Origin: Nitrospira sp.
GTDB lineage: Bacteria > Nitrospirota > Nitrospiria > Nitrospirales > Nitrospiraceae
NCBI GenBank assembly: GCA_024998625.1
Contig: JACOEL010000005.1
Location: forward strand, 62,001-126,000
Direction: 5' to 3'
DNA: 64,000 bases
In this document: piece after piece, positions 43,085 through 50,875 of the stretch
Numbering within the stretch: the stretch's first letter is position 1
How the letters are laid out: each line of letters starts with the position of its first letter
The notes under the pieces: generated by a model
The model's database searches: none
What the model was told of the DNA's origin: nothing
Seen by the model: the letters and a program-made list of their open reading frames with translations, nothing else
Position numbers and translations under genes: made by a program

Positions 43085-43867
43085 CTATCGTTTGACCGCA
43101 CGCACGCCGATCACCACTTCATAATCCGGGTCCCGATGATCCAATTCCTCGCGACGCAGTTCCGAGGAGATCAGGCCTTGCAGGCTTGCTGTCGCGGCCA
43201 AGACATTGCCATAGGTGGTGACCGTTACATCTTCGGGACGAAACACTTCTTCGAACAGCTTTCTCGCCGACAAGGAGGTAAAGCGCCAGAACTCTCCCCA
43301 ATTGTCCATGTCATAGCGGGAGATCTGACTGATACCGGGAAACACCAGGAGTGTCACCCCCCCGGGCTTGAGGATGCGCGCCACTGTCCTGACCGCCGCC
43401 CGCACATCGAAGATAAATTGCAGGGTGAAGGTGAGAATAATGCAATCGAAACTGTCGGAGGGTATGTGATCCGCCTTGGTCAAATCGGCATAAATAGTTG
43501 CTCCGGGAGTGTCGGGATGAAGATGGAGGACCTCCGTCACCGTGACCTTCTCCGCACCGAATTGCCGGGTATATCGATCGTCTCCGATCTCCAGCACCCG
43601 TCCGCGAATGTCCCCGCGACAGGCCGGTAGAAAATGCTGTTCGGTATAATATCGATCGATCGGTTGTCCGGCCTGCCAACCGAAATCCCGACGGATAGGA
43701 TGCGGGCGGCGCAGGGAATTTGCCCACCGCCAATCGAGTCCCAGCCCTGATTGTTCACCGAGAAACGTGACCCGCACTTGCTGATACAGAGAGGGGCTCA
43801 GGATCGTCCGGACGAGGCCCTTTAAAGGCCATGCGAGGATCGACACGAGGGTTCCGCGTGTACTCAT
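43085..43867 (-). CDS. SAM-dependent class I methyltransferase
   Basis: 260 residues from the ATG at 43867, which has a ribosome site (cgcggaggtaggcct); the frame runs much further upstream but only as an antisense shadow of a Pro-rich gene. GRVLEIGDDRYTRQFG is the SAM-binding motif I (variant with Asp-Asp), YADLTKADHIPSDSFDCIILTFTLQFIFDVRAAVRTVARILKPGGVTLLVFPG is the motif II-IV stretch of the methyltransferase-11 type. The N-terminus resembles methyltransferases linked to glycan synthesis (RRPHPIRRDFGWQAGQPIDRYY). Substrate unknown. Confidence 0.8.
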   Translation of the reverse strand: MSTRGTLVSILAWPLKGLVRTILSPSLYQQVRVTFLGEQSGLGLDWRWANSLRRPHPIRRDFGWQAGQPIDRYYTEQHFLPACRGDIRGRVLEIGDDRYTRQFGAEKVTVTEVLHLHPDTPGATIYADLTKADHIPSDSFDCIILTFTLQFIFDVRAAVRTVARILKPGGVTLLVFPGISQISRYDMDNWGEFWRFTSLSARKLFEEVFRPEDVTVTTYGNVLAATASLQGLISSELRREELDHRDPDYEVVIGVRAVKR

Positions 43868-43964
43868 AGGCCTACCTCCGCGACGAGTTGATTCCGTGAG
43901 AGCTGTCGAGTCTCGGAGAGAAGGATTCAATATAGCATGACCTCTTTGGCCATGAAAGATAGGC

Positions 43965-44294
43965 CTACCTAGTCCTAGTTGGAGGATTTCCAGATGCTGG
44001 TGGAGGCGGCGGACTCGGACGCGGACTCTTCTCTGGGTCGATCGCCATATTGGGGTCGACGAGCGGTGGAGGCACGACGGCTTCGGGCGCCGGCGGTGGC
44101 AGATGCTCAGGTTGTTTGAGGATCCCAGGGTCAGTTTGCGACGGCGGGGCCGGGGGTACCAGGCCAGGCTTCTGCGAAGGCGGCGAGGACTCAGCGGGCG
44201 GCAAGGCGGGCCCGGGGTCGGCAGTGGCCACACTCGCGACCGGCAAATGAAAGAGCAGCCACGCGATAAGAAGCGGTGCCGGTGTTTTGTTCAT
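43965..44294 (-). CDS. Exported proline-rich protein
   Basis: 109 residues, ribosome site ggggaggatcaacc. Signal peptide MNKTPAPLLIAWLLFHLPVASVATA, then a mature part of nearly half Pro, with runs such as APPSQTDPGILKQPEHLPPP. It has no fold and may span the periplasm or decorate the surface. Two CTAG sites (43969, 43975) lie in its last codons, upstream of the methyltransferase gene. Confidence 0.65.
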   Translation of the reverse strand: MNKTPAPLLIAWLLFHLPVASVATADPGPALPPAESSPPSQKPGLVPPAPPSQTDPGILKQPEHLPPPAPEAVVPPPLVDPNMAIDPEKSPRPSPPPPPASGNPPTRTR

Positions 44295-44367
44295 GGTTGA
44301 TCCTCCCCATGGTTTAAGCGGATCACTGTTGAGGCTCGTGGCCTCTCATCCTGACAGCCCGAGACGC

Positions 44368-44688
44368 TCATGAACGCTGTTTGCGCCGACCGCGTGATGA
44401 GGCCTTGCGCGCCGCTTTTGGCCTCGGCCCCGGCATCACCTTCGCCACTGTTTGTTCGACTGTGCCGATCACCCTGCCCAGAATCTTTCCGACGGCGCGG
44501 CCCACCCTTTTGGCCCGGCCTCTTGAACTTGAGGTACTTGCCGTCGTCGCAATAGATTTTTTAGAGGCTCGCGTCGGTTTCCGTTCGATGACATGGGTAG
44601 GGGGCTCAATCTCGCGCTGTGGAGGGCGGCGAATGTTCGACTTTGTCTTTTTACGATCCTGATTTGTTTTGTGAACGATCCTTCTCAT
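44368..44688 (-). CDS. Basic, histone-like protein
   Basis: 106 residues, ribosome site taaggagaacgc. It is rich in Arg, Lys and Ser throughout (start MRRIVHKTNQDRKKTKSNIR, end ARKASSRGRRKQRS) with a short helix RVGRAVGKILGRVIGTVEQTVAKVM in the middle. It recalls H1-like or DNA-binding proteins, with no clear family. It is divergent from the outer-membrane gene at 45126. Confidence 0.6.
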   Translation of the reverse strand: MRRIVHKTNQDRKKTKSNIRRPPQREIEPPTHVIERKPTRASKKSIATTASTSSSRGRAKRVGRAVGKILGRVIGTVEQTVAKVMPGPRPKAARKASSRGRRKQRS

Positions 44689-45125
44689 GCGTTCTCCTTA
44701 TGATCCGGATGATCCGGCGAAGGATGCGGTGCCCCTCCTGAGGAAACGGGGACGGGTCAGTGCCCATCCTGTACCCTGGGTGACGTCTGCTCGAGCGTGA
44801 CTCGAGCAAGCCTTCGGCCGAACGGTGATGAAACCGACTGATCATGTTGGGGTTGCCAACGCCGCCTGTTCACACCGTGAGCCTACCGAGCATCAATAGA
44901 TTGCGATACTGGAGATCTACCTAGTCTCAGTCAGACGTTCCCGGCGAGATGTCTATTTTCATACCGGCCTTCCCAGAGGATCGCTAGCGTTGCCGGGCTA
45001 ATACTCGCCGTTCTAGAGGGCGTGCCCAGGGGTTTTACTAGGACGAGTCACATCACCACTGCCTTATAAGGAGACACCATGAGTGAGTAGTCGAGGTGGT
45101 GTGTGAAGGAGCTGAGAGAGACGGT
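44689..45125. other. Divergent intergenic region with four CTAG sites
   Basis: 437 bases, no convincing gene. CTAG occurs at 44921, 44984, 45013 and 45038, far more than expected for a tetramer that is rare in the coding parts of this window. It probably holds the promoters of the basic protein (left) and the outer-membrane protein (right). Confidence 0.4.
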
Positions 45126-46436
45126 ATGGCGGTTCTGCATCGAAGAGGCTTCCGTAGTGTGGCGCGAGTGCTCGTATGCGGCTTGTGCCTCGTTCTGTGT
45201 GGGCCTAGAGAGAATGTTGCGCAGGGAGAGGATCCGACGCCCATCGCCGGAGAAGAGTTTCGGACGACATTATTCGGCGAAGAAATCTATGTGCCGCCCC
45301 GCGATCGGCGGAATGTCACGGCGGCCAGTTTCGGGATTCAAGCGGTTCCGAACGGGCCGAGTCAAATGGAGATGTTGCCGTTCGGCGCACTGTATGTGTG
45401 GCGTAACTGGGATGACGACAATCGACGGCTCCGCGGGACCTTCTCCGGAGTGGTCAATGATGTGGATTACACGATCGGCTTGCGGGAGTATCCGAACTGG
45501 TCGCTCATTTTTACTTGGGACAACTTCATTCTTCCCATGGGTCGTTCGGAATATGTGCAGGGCCAGCGCCAACGGGGAACGGAACTGGAATGGAGTTACG
45601 CCTTTGCCGGAGCAGGATTAGGGTATCGCTTGCCCGTGCATCCGTTTCGACAGGACAGCGCCGTCAACATGTCCATTACCTATGAAGCCGGCTATCGCTG
45701 GTTTAAAGGAACCGGCCACACCTCCGCGCAGTATGGCGTGCCCAAAGACACCTATGAAGGACGCATCCATTTTCGAATACGCGCCGATGCGTTAAAACGA
45801 AACCTGATGGAATTGCCCCACGAGGGGTTCACCATGGGAGGGGATTTATTGCATGGCCATCGGGCGAAGTGGGATCAGTGGGGTGGAGCGCCCTTCGGTA
45901 CACCTGATTTCAAGAAGGAACGGACGTACCTGCAAGCCAGCGTCTATGCACTGGCGGCCACCGGGCTTCCATTCGTTGCGAGCGAGAAACACCGGCTCTT
46001 GACCAGTGTCCATGGAGGCATCGGCAAGGATTTGGATCGGTTTTCGGCTTTTCGGTTGCCGGGAAGGCCGACGGGATATGAATGGGAAGCCATCTCGCTT
46101 CCTATGATCCATGGCGTCGCCTTCAACGAGCTGTTCCCGACACGTTATGCCGTCGCCAATCTTCAGTATCGGTATGAAGCCCTATTCTTCCTGTACCCCT
46201 ATCTCGAAGCCACATGGGGGCTGGTCGAGCGGCCGGTCTTCACGGGTAACGGAGCCGTCAACAACATTACGGATTCCATGCCGGCCCTGGGGGGCGGGTT
46301 GGTTACCGGTGCCCCTTGGAAATCGCAAGTCGAACTGAACTACACGTATAATTTCGGCATTTATCGGGATCCAGGAGGAGCGCCGCCGACCAAGGGCGGC
46401 CATGGAATCATTTTTTTCTGGTCGAAACAGCTCTAA
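45126..46436 (+). CDS. Outer-membrane beta-barrel protein of unknown function
   Basis: About 436 residues from the ATG at 45126 (an in-frame GTG at 45096 is possible). A signal peptide (VARVLVCGLCLVLCGPRENVAQG) precedes a mature part of alternating amphipathic strands rich in Trp, Tyr and Gly (YVWRNWDDDNRRLRGTFSG, YEAGYRWFKGTG, NLQYRYEALFFLYPYLEATWG) ending in FFWSKQL, an aromatic-tail ending consistent with barrel insertion. I do not recognise the family. Confidence 0.7.
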   Translation: MAVLHRRGFRSVARVLVCGLCLVLCGPRENVAQGEDPTPIAGEEFRTTLFGEEIYVPPRDRRNVTAASFGIQAVPNGPSQMEMLPFGALYVWRNWDDDNRRLRGTFSGVVNDVDYTIGLREYPNWSLIFTWDNFILPMGRSEYVQGQRQRGTELEWSYAFAGAGLGYRLPVHPFRQDSAVNMSITYEAGYRWFKGTGHTSAQYGVPKDTYEGRIHFRIRADALKRNLMELPHEGFTMGGDLLHGHRAKWDQWGGAPFGTPDFKKERTYLQASVYALAATGLPFVASEKHRLLTSVHGGIGKDLDRFSAFRLPGRPTGYEWEAISLPMIHGVAFNELFPTRYAVANLQYRYEALFFLYPYLEATWGLVERPVFTGNGAVNNITDSMPALGGGLVTGAPWKSQVELNYTYNFGIYRDPGGAPPTKGGHGIIFFWSKQL

Positions 46437-46527
46437 CCGGAGGAACGCCTCTCGCTATCGTCTTAAGAGGATGGTAGGATTTTTTATCCATTCCTGGGCG
46501 TCTTCTCATCTCAGCCGGAGCACACTC

Positions 46528-47211
46528 ATGAAACCAAGAGTTCTCATAGCCGATGATCACACGCTCGTTGCCGAAGGTGTCGAAAAACTTCTCGAGCATG
46601 ACTTCCAGTTATGCGGACGGGTTGCGGACGGCCGGGCCCTTGTGCGAGCCGTGGAGAAAGAGAAGCCGGACATTGCGCTGGTAGACATCGCGCTTCCCTT
46701 ACTCAATGGACTCGATGCCTGCCGCCAGATCAAGAAGTCCACTCCGGAGGTCAAGCTGCTTGTGCTGACCATGCATGGCGAGCAGTATTTTGTCACGGAG
46801 GCGTTTCGCGCCGGCGTGTCCGGCTATGTGCTGAAGCAGTCTGTCGCGGAGGAGTTGGTGTTTGCGATCAAGGAAGTGCTGAAGGGGCGACTGTATGTCT
46901 CTCCGAGTGTGGCGGAAAATCTGGTCGAGCAGGCGCTGAATCCTGCTGAGCCGGGCCCCGAACGTGCCACGGCGACGAACAACAAGTTGAGTGCACGCCA
47001 GAGGGAAGTGCTTCAATTGATCGCGGAAGGGCAATCCACCAAGGAAATTGCATCGACCCTCAACGTGTCGATCAAGACCGTCGAATTTCACAAGACCCGC
47101 ATCATGAAACAACTCGGCGTCCACAGCACCGCAGAACTCACCAAACATGCCATCACGATCGGCTTGATCGCGATGCCGCAGCAGCCGACCGTCCCCGGGC
47201 CTCAAGTTTGA
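46528..47211 (+). CDS. NarL/LuxR-type response regulator
   Basis: 227 residues from the ATG at 46528. Receiver (1-120; ADDHTLVAEGV, phospho-Asp in IALVDIALPLLNG, SGYVLKQS) and a LuxR-type helix-turn-helix (LSARQREVLQLIAEGQSTKEIASTLNVSIKTVEFHKTRIMKQLGV). The open frame continues upstream to 46402 but overlaps the barrel gene end and has no ribosome site. No kinase is next to it; the hybrid kinases at 57-64 kb are possible partners. Tail to tail with a paralog four bases away. Confidence 0.9.
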   Translation: MKPRVLIADDHTLVAEGVEKLLEHDFQLCGRVADGRALVRAVEKEKPDIALVDIALPLLNGLDACRQIKKSTPEVKLLVLTMHGEQYFVTEAFRAGVSGYVLKQSVAEELVFAIKEVLKGRLYVSPSVAENLVEQALNPAEPGPERATATNNKLSARQREVLQLIAEGQSTKEIASTLNVSIKTVEFHKTRIMKQLGVHSTAELTKHAITIGLIAMPQQPTVPGPQV

Positions 47212-47215
47212 GCGT

Positions 47216-47872
47216 TCAGGGATGTTGGTCGTCCAGCTTGGTGAGGCCCTGTGACAGGGCGAACCTCGTCAATTCCGCGGTCGTGCGGATGCCCAGCCGC
47301 CTGGTGATATTGCCCTTGTGGAATTCCACCGCCTTGGTCGAGACCTGCATCGTGGCCGCAATCTCCTTCGTGGAAAACCCCTTCGTCAGAAGTTGCAACA
47401 CCTCCTGCTGACGCGGCGTCAGTTTGGAGGAGAATCCTTCCGGCTTCACCCACGGCGTTTCAATGGCATCCTGTACCTCCAGGGAGAGTTGCGGGGAGAT
47501 ATAGCGCTGATTCTTCAGCGCGGCATTCAGTGCCGACAAGAGCTCGGTGGAGGCCGATTGCTTCAGCACATAGCCGGAGGCGCCCAGCTCGAACGCTTGC
47601 GAAATATAAAACGGTTCGCTCATCATGGTGACAAAAATCAATTTGGCCCGCGGGACCGCGGCGCGCAGCTGTTTCGTGACATCCAGGCCGTTCATGGTCG
47701 GCATGGAGATATCGAGCATGATGATATCGGGAGCCAGTCCCGGCGCGATGTTCAGAAGCTCCTGACCGTTTTCGGCCGTGCCGACGACTTCGAACTCCGG
47801 CTCGAGCAGTTGACGATAGGCCTCCAACACGATGCTGTGGTCATCGGCGATGACGATCCGTGCTTTCGACAC
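47216..47872 (-). CDS. NarL/LuxR-type response regulator, convergent paralog
   Basis: 218 residues beginning at a GTG with ggaggcagaaacact upstream. Receiver (IADDHSIVLEAYRQLL, IIMLDISMPTMNG, SGYVLKQSAS) plus LuxR-type HTH (LTPRQQEVLQLLTKGFSTKEIAATMQVSTKAVEFHKGNITRRLGI). It is a paralog of the regulator at 46528. The two stop codons lie only four bases apart, so strong transcription of one could interfere with the other. Confidence 0.9.
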   Translation of the reverse strand: MSKARIVIADDHSIVLEAYRQLLEPEFEVVGTAENGQELLNIAPGLAPDIIMLDISMPTMNGLDVTKQLRAAVPRAKLIFVTMMSEPFYISQAFELGASGYVLKQSASTELLSALNAALKNQRYISPQLSLEVQDAIETPWVKPEGFSSKLTPRQQEVLQLLTKGFSTKEIAATMQVSTKAVEFHKGNITRRLGIRTTAELTRFALSQGLTKLDDQHP

Positions 47873-48166
47873 AGTGTTTCTGCCTCCGTGCCTGCTTCGT
47901 TTCGATAGGTGGTTCAGGAATATCTATACCTGAATGGTCTCAGGATAGCAGGCTCTCGTCTTCATTACACCTCTAGGCTGCGGGAAGTCTGCCCAGAGCT
48001 TCTCGGATATTCATATGCTCATATCACGATATCTGCGGCGGCGCTCCTAGGAAACTCCCCGGCATCGGTCCGCGCCAGGGCATCACCTAGTTGGGGAGGA
48101 GCCGGATCGGTGATAGGGTCCAATTCGTCGCAGAGAGACGTTTCGTGACGAAATAGGAGCCACAGA

Positions 48167-48801
48167 ATGAAGAAGCTCGAACCCTATACAGGGAGATCTT
48201 ACGATCTGTTCGGACTGTCAGGAATTTCAGATCACAGTCTCGCGGTTCACTTCGGGCTGTATGAGGTTATGTCAAGGCGGCGAATACGCTTCGGGACCGC
48301 CTACGTGACATGATCCGCGACGGACAGATTGACCAGGAAGAAATGCCGGCCTACTCCGAACTGACGAGGCGCCTGGGGTTTGAATACAACGGGATGATCC
48401 TGCACGAATATTACTTCGGCAATCTCAGACGAGGAGGAATGGATCGCCCGACGAACGGGTCGCCGTTCGTCCAGGCAGTCGAGCGGACCTTCGGGCATTA
48501 TGAGCGTGGGAAGACGGACTTTTGCAGTGTGGGCATGTTGCGAGGTGTGGGCTGGGCGATCTGCAATATCGATCCCTCCATCGGCCTTGTTTCCCACCAT
48601 TGGGTCTCGCTGCATGAGCATGGAAATGTTGCCGGCTTTCTGCCGATTCTCGTCATGGATGTGTGGGAACATGCGTATTTGTTGGATTATCAACCGCATG
48701 AGCGGAAGCAATATATCGAGGCGTTCTTCAGCAATATCTCCTGGAGTGTTGTTGATGAGCGGCTACAGGCTGCCTGTTCAGCCGCAGTCGTCCCGCGATG
48801 A
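48167..48801 (+). pseudogene. Fe/Mn superoxide dismutase, frameshifted near 48265
   Basis: Starts at ATG 48167 (ribosome site ataggagccacaga) and reads MKKLEPYTGRSYDLFGLSG, then HSLAVHFGLYE, after which the frame closes at 48309. In the next frame from 48266 the expected sequence continues GYVKAANTLRDRLRDMI and runs to 48801 with all later metal ligands: His in MILHEYYFGNL and Asp/His in VMDVWEHAYLLDY; the first His lies before the shift. Adding one G to the GG at 48265-48266 restores one frame of about 211 codons. It is a recent mutation or a sequencing error. Three CTAG sites lie upstream (47973, 48047, 48087). Confidence 0.8.
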
Positions 48802-48817
48802 GGATGAGGAGGTGGCT

Positions 48818-48982
48818 ATGAGATTATCCGTCATCACACCGGATCCAGAGCCGCAACCGCCAGATCCGGCCCCTTTCCCCGATCCCGGCCCTTTTCCTCC
48901 GCAACCCTTTCCCCCTCCCATCCCGCCGCTGCCGACCAGGCCGCCGATTCCACAGCTCCTGGAACAGCGACTCATTCGCTGA
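48818..48982 (+). CDS. 54-residue proline-rich protein
   Basis: Ribosome site gaggaggtggct directly before the ATG. The product MRLSVITPDPEPQPPDPAPF continues with PDPGPFPPQPFPPPIPPLP and ends PQLLEQRLIR. No signal peptide. It starts 16 bases after the superoxide dismutase frame and is probably on the same transcript. Similar in character to the small Pro-rich gene at 34031. Confidence 0.55.
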   Translation: MRLSVITPDPEPQPPDPAPFPDPGPFPPQPFPPPIPPLPTRPPIPQLLEQRLIR

Positions 48983-49099
48983 GCCCCTGTCCGAATGGTT
49001 TCGGTGGCGAACTAGAGACATCGCTAGTGGGCAGCGCGCACTCTGCGTGAGAAAATCGACTTGATGGCGTCCGAACAAACCGCCACGAGGAGGCACCGC

Positions 49100-49396
49100 A
49101 TGGATTTTCCTGAGAAAGTCATGACCATCCGTCGGTGGATTGATCCCGAGGAGCGGATCACGGTGGATTTTGAGGATGAGCGTGACCTGAATGCCGAGGT
49201 GATTGAGTGTGAAGGTCAAACCGTCACGCTCCTGCTGGAAACCGCATTTCCGCATTACAAACAACACCTCACGCTTCCTTTAAGCATGGTCTCGATCGGT
49301 GAAGACAAAACGAAATACACCAGAAATCCGGATAAACCGGTTGAGTATGGCAGGCTTCGACTGACGGTGCATGAGGTTCGTCCGCAGGTCGTGTAG
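49100..49396 (+). CDS. Small acidic protein of unknown function
   Basis: 98 residues from the ATG at 49100 (ribosome site cgaggaggcaccgc). Beta-rich, with DEERITVDF-like strands (IDPEERITVDFEDERDLNAEVIECEGQTVTLLLETAFP) and a basic middle. The pattern resembles a small PilZ-like or SH3-like barrel but no signature is certain. Two CTAG sites lie upstream (49012, 49024). Confidence 0.6.
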   Translation: MDFPEKVMTIRRWIDPEERITVDFEDERDLNAEVIECEGQTVTLLLETAFPHYKQHLTLPLSMVSIGEDKTKYTRNPDKPVEYGRLRLTVHEVRPQVV

Positions 49397-49423
49397 GGTG
49401 TGAGTGAAAAGGGAGGGTCCGAA

Positions 49424-49894
49424 ATGAAACCAGAAGGTCCCAGAACAATGGAAGAGGCCAGGGCGAGACGAGATCGATCCAGCTTGTATCTGGAGTCCAC
49501 GCGGGATGAGCAATTGGGGCTGCTCCCGGGGGAGGCGCGCAAGGTGAAGAGCGCGATGAGCTCGGCGGTCACGGTGGCCTCCCCTAAAACGAGTCTGCAG
49601 GAGGCGATTTGGATGATGACTTCGCTCAATGTGCCGGTCATTGTGGTGTATGACGGAAGACGTTTGGTCGGCATGATCACGGATCGAGACATCGGCTTGA
49701 ACCGTCGAGTGCGGGAAGCGCCTCAAGACGCTTCCATTTCCGGATTCATGCGAACTGTGCCGTTCTGCCTGGAGGATGATTTGCTGGCGGACGCCATCTC
49801 GGTCATGCGCGGGTCGCACTCGGACTGGATACCGGTGCTGAATCGCCACGAACAGCTGGTCGGGATTCTTTCCATCCTCGCCTCTTCCCTTTAA
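49424..49894 (+). CDS. CBS-domain pair protein
   Basis: 156 residues from the ATG at 49424 (ribosome site aagggagggtccgaa). Two CBS motifs: VKSAMSSAVTVASPKTSLQEAIWMMTSLNVPVIVVYDGRRLVGMITDRDI and SGFMRTVPFCLEDDLLADAISVMRGSHSDWIPVLNRHEQLVGILSI. CBS pairs bind adenine nucleotides and regulate partner proteins. The N-terminal 45 residues are charged and probably disordered. It follows the preceding small gene by 27 bases. Confidence 0.85.
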   Translation: MKPEGPRTMEEARARRDRSSLYLESTRDEQLGLLPGEARKVKSAMSSAVTVASPKTSLQEAIWMMTSLNVPVIVVYDGRRLVGMITDRDIGLNRRVREAPQDASISGFMRTVPFCLEDDLLADAISVMRGSHSDWIPVLNRHEQLVGILSILASSL

Positions 49895-50024
49895 ATCCAG
49901 AAATCACCTGGTTGCCAGGGCAGTTGAACCCTCTCTCCAGGGTTCCTCCTAGTACGTCTCCGGGGCCGTCTACCTCTACTCTACGTTCAGGCAATTCGAG
50001 AACCATGAGAGAGGAGAACAGTTC

Positions 50025-50219
50025 ATGCCCTTTCATATTCAGACAACTGGAAAACAAGTCGGTCTGTTTCTCTCGCTGGCTGCTTGCGCATTGGTGGTCG
50101 GTACGCAATCGAAGGGCCTTCTTCAGCGGGTGGCGGATCGCGGTCTGCCTGTCGAAGCAGGTTCCGAACTTGGGCTGGAGTCCGCCTGGCCCCATCTGCG
50201 TGTCGATCTCGTGCGCTGA
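50025..50219 (+). CDS. 64-residue membrane-anchored small protein
   Basis: Ribosome site gagaggagaacagttc before the ATG. One hydrophobic segment (VGLFLSLAACALVVGTQ) near the N-terminus is followed by a polar, charged part. No family recognised. A CTAG site lies at 49949, 76 bases upstream. Confidence 0.5.
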   Translation: MPFHIQTTGKQVGLFLSLAACALVVGTQSKGLLQRVADRGLPVEAGSELGLESAWPHLRVDLVR

Positions 50220-50281
50220 GAACAGCACCATAGCCGTCTAAACGTCGTATTCAACTCGTCCAGTCCGCGAAAGGAGTCGTT

Positions 50282-50821
50282 ATGAAAACGGTCAAGCCGC
50301 AGGTATCGATCATTAAGGATGTGCAGACGATCAGGGAACGTGCTCGTCAGCATATTGAGGAGGGAGCGCTGACGTCCGACTACAAGGCCGATCCTGAGAC
50401 CGTCATCAAATTATTGAACGAGGCGCTGGCTACCGAAATCGTCTGTGTGCTGCGGTATAGACGGCACTATTTCATGGCAGAGGGCATGAACGCGGAAAGC
50501 GTGAAGTCTGAATTTCTGGCCCACGCAGGCGAGGAGCAGGCGCATGCGGATCAATTGGCTGAGCGCATCGTCCAACTGGGCGGTGAGCCGAACCTTTCAC
50601 CGGATGGGTTGGCCGACCGCAGCCATTCCGAATACATCGAGGGTGAGAATCTGGAAGACATGATCAAGGAAGATCTCGTTGCGGAACGTATCGCGATCGA
50701 GAGTTATCGGGACATGATCGCCTTCGTCGGCAGCGATGACCCGACCACGCGCAGGTTGCTCGAAGAAATTCTGATGAAAGAAGAAGAGCATGCCGAGGAC
50801 CTGGTCAGTCTCTTGAAATGA
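50282..50821 (+). CDS. Bacterioferritin-like / ferritin-like di-iron protein
   Basis: 179 residues with the four-helix di-iron pattern: Glu in LNEALATEIVCVLRYRRHY, ExxH in EEQAHADQL, Glu in DLVAERIAIESYRDMI, and ExxH in EILMKEEEHAEDL. It should oxidise and store iron or protect against peroxide. The N-terminal 35 residues (VSIIKDVQTIRERARQHIEEGALT) extend beyond the usual bacterioferritin start. It precedes glgX by 55 bases. Confidence 0.85.
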   Translation: MKTVKPQVSIIKDVQTIRERARQHIEEGALTSDYKADPETVIKLLNEALATEIVCVLRYRRHYFMAEGMNAESVKSEFLAHAGEEQAHADQLAERIVQLGGEPNLSPDGLADRSHSEYIEGENLEDMIKEDLVAERIAIESYRDMIAFVGSDDPTTRRLLEEILMKEEEHAEDLVSLLK

Positions 50822-50875
50822 TCCGGTCCCCGCGAGGGTTGCCTCAGTTCACCCTGTGATTCAAATGGAGACATC

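Noticed and set aside
43868-44233. Upstream extension of the methyltransferase by 122 codons
   Set aside because: The extension is a shifted reading of the Pro-rich exported gene on the same strand, and a good ribosome site precedes the ATG at 43867.
47909-48148. 79-codon plus-strand frame before the superoxide dismutase
   Set aside because: No ribosome site, no similarity, and it spans the CTAG-bearing promoter region of the dismutase.
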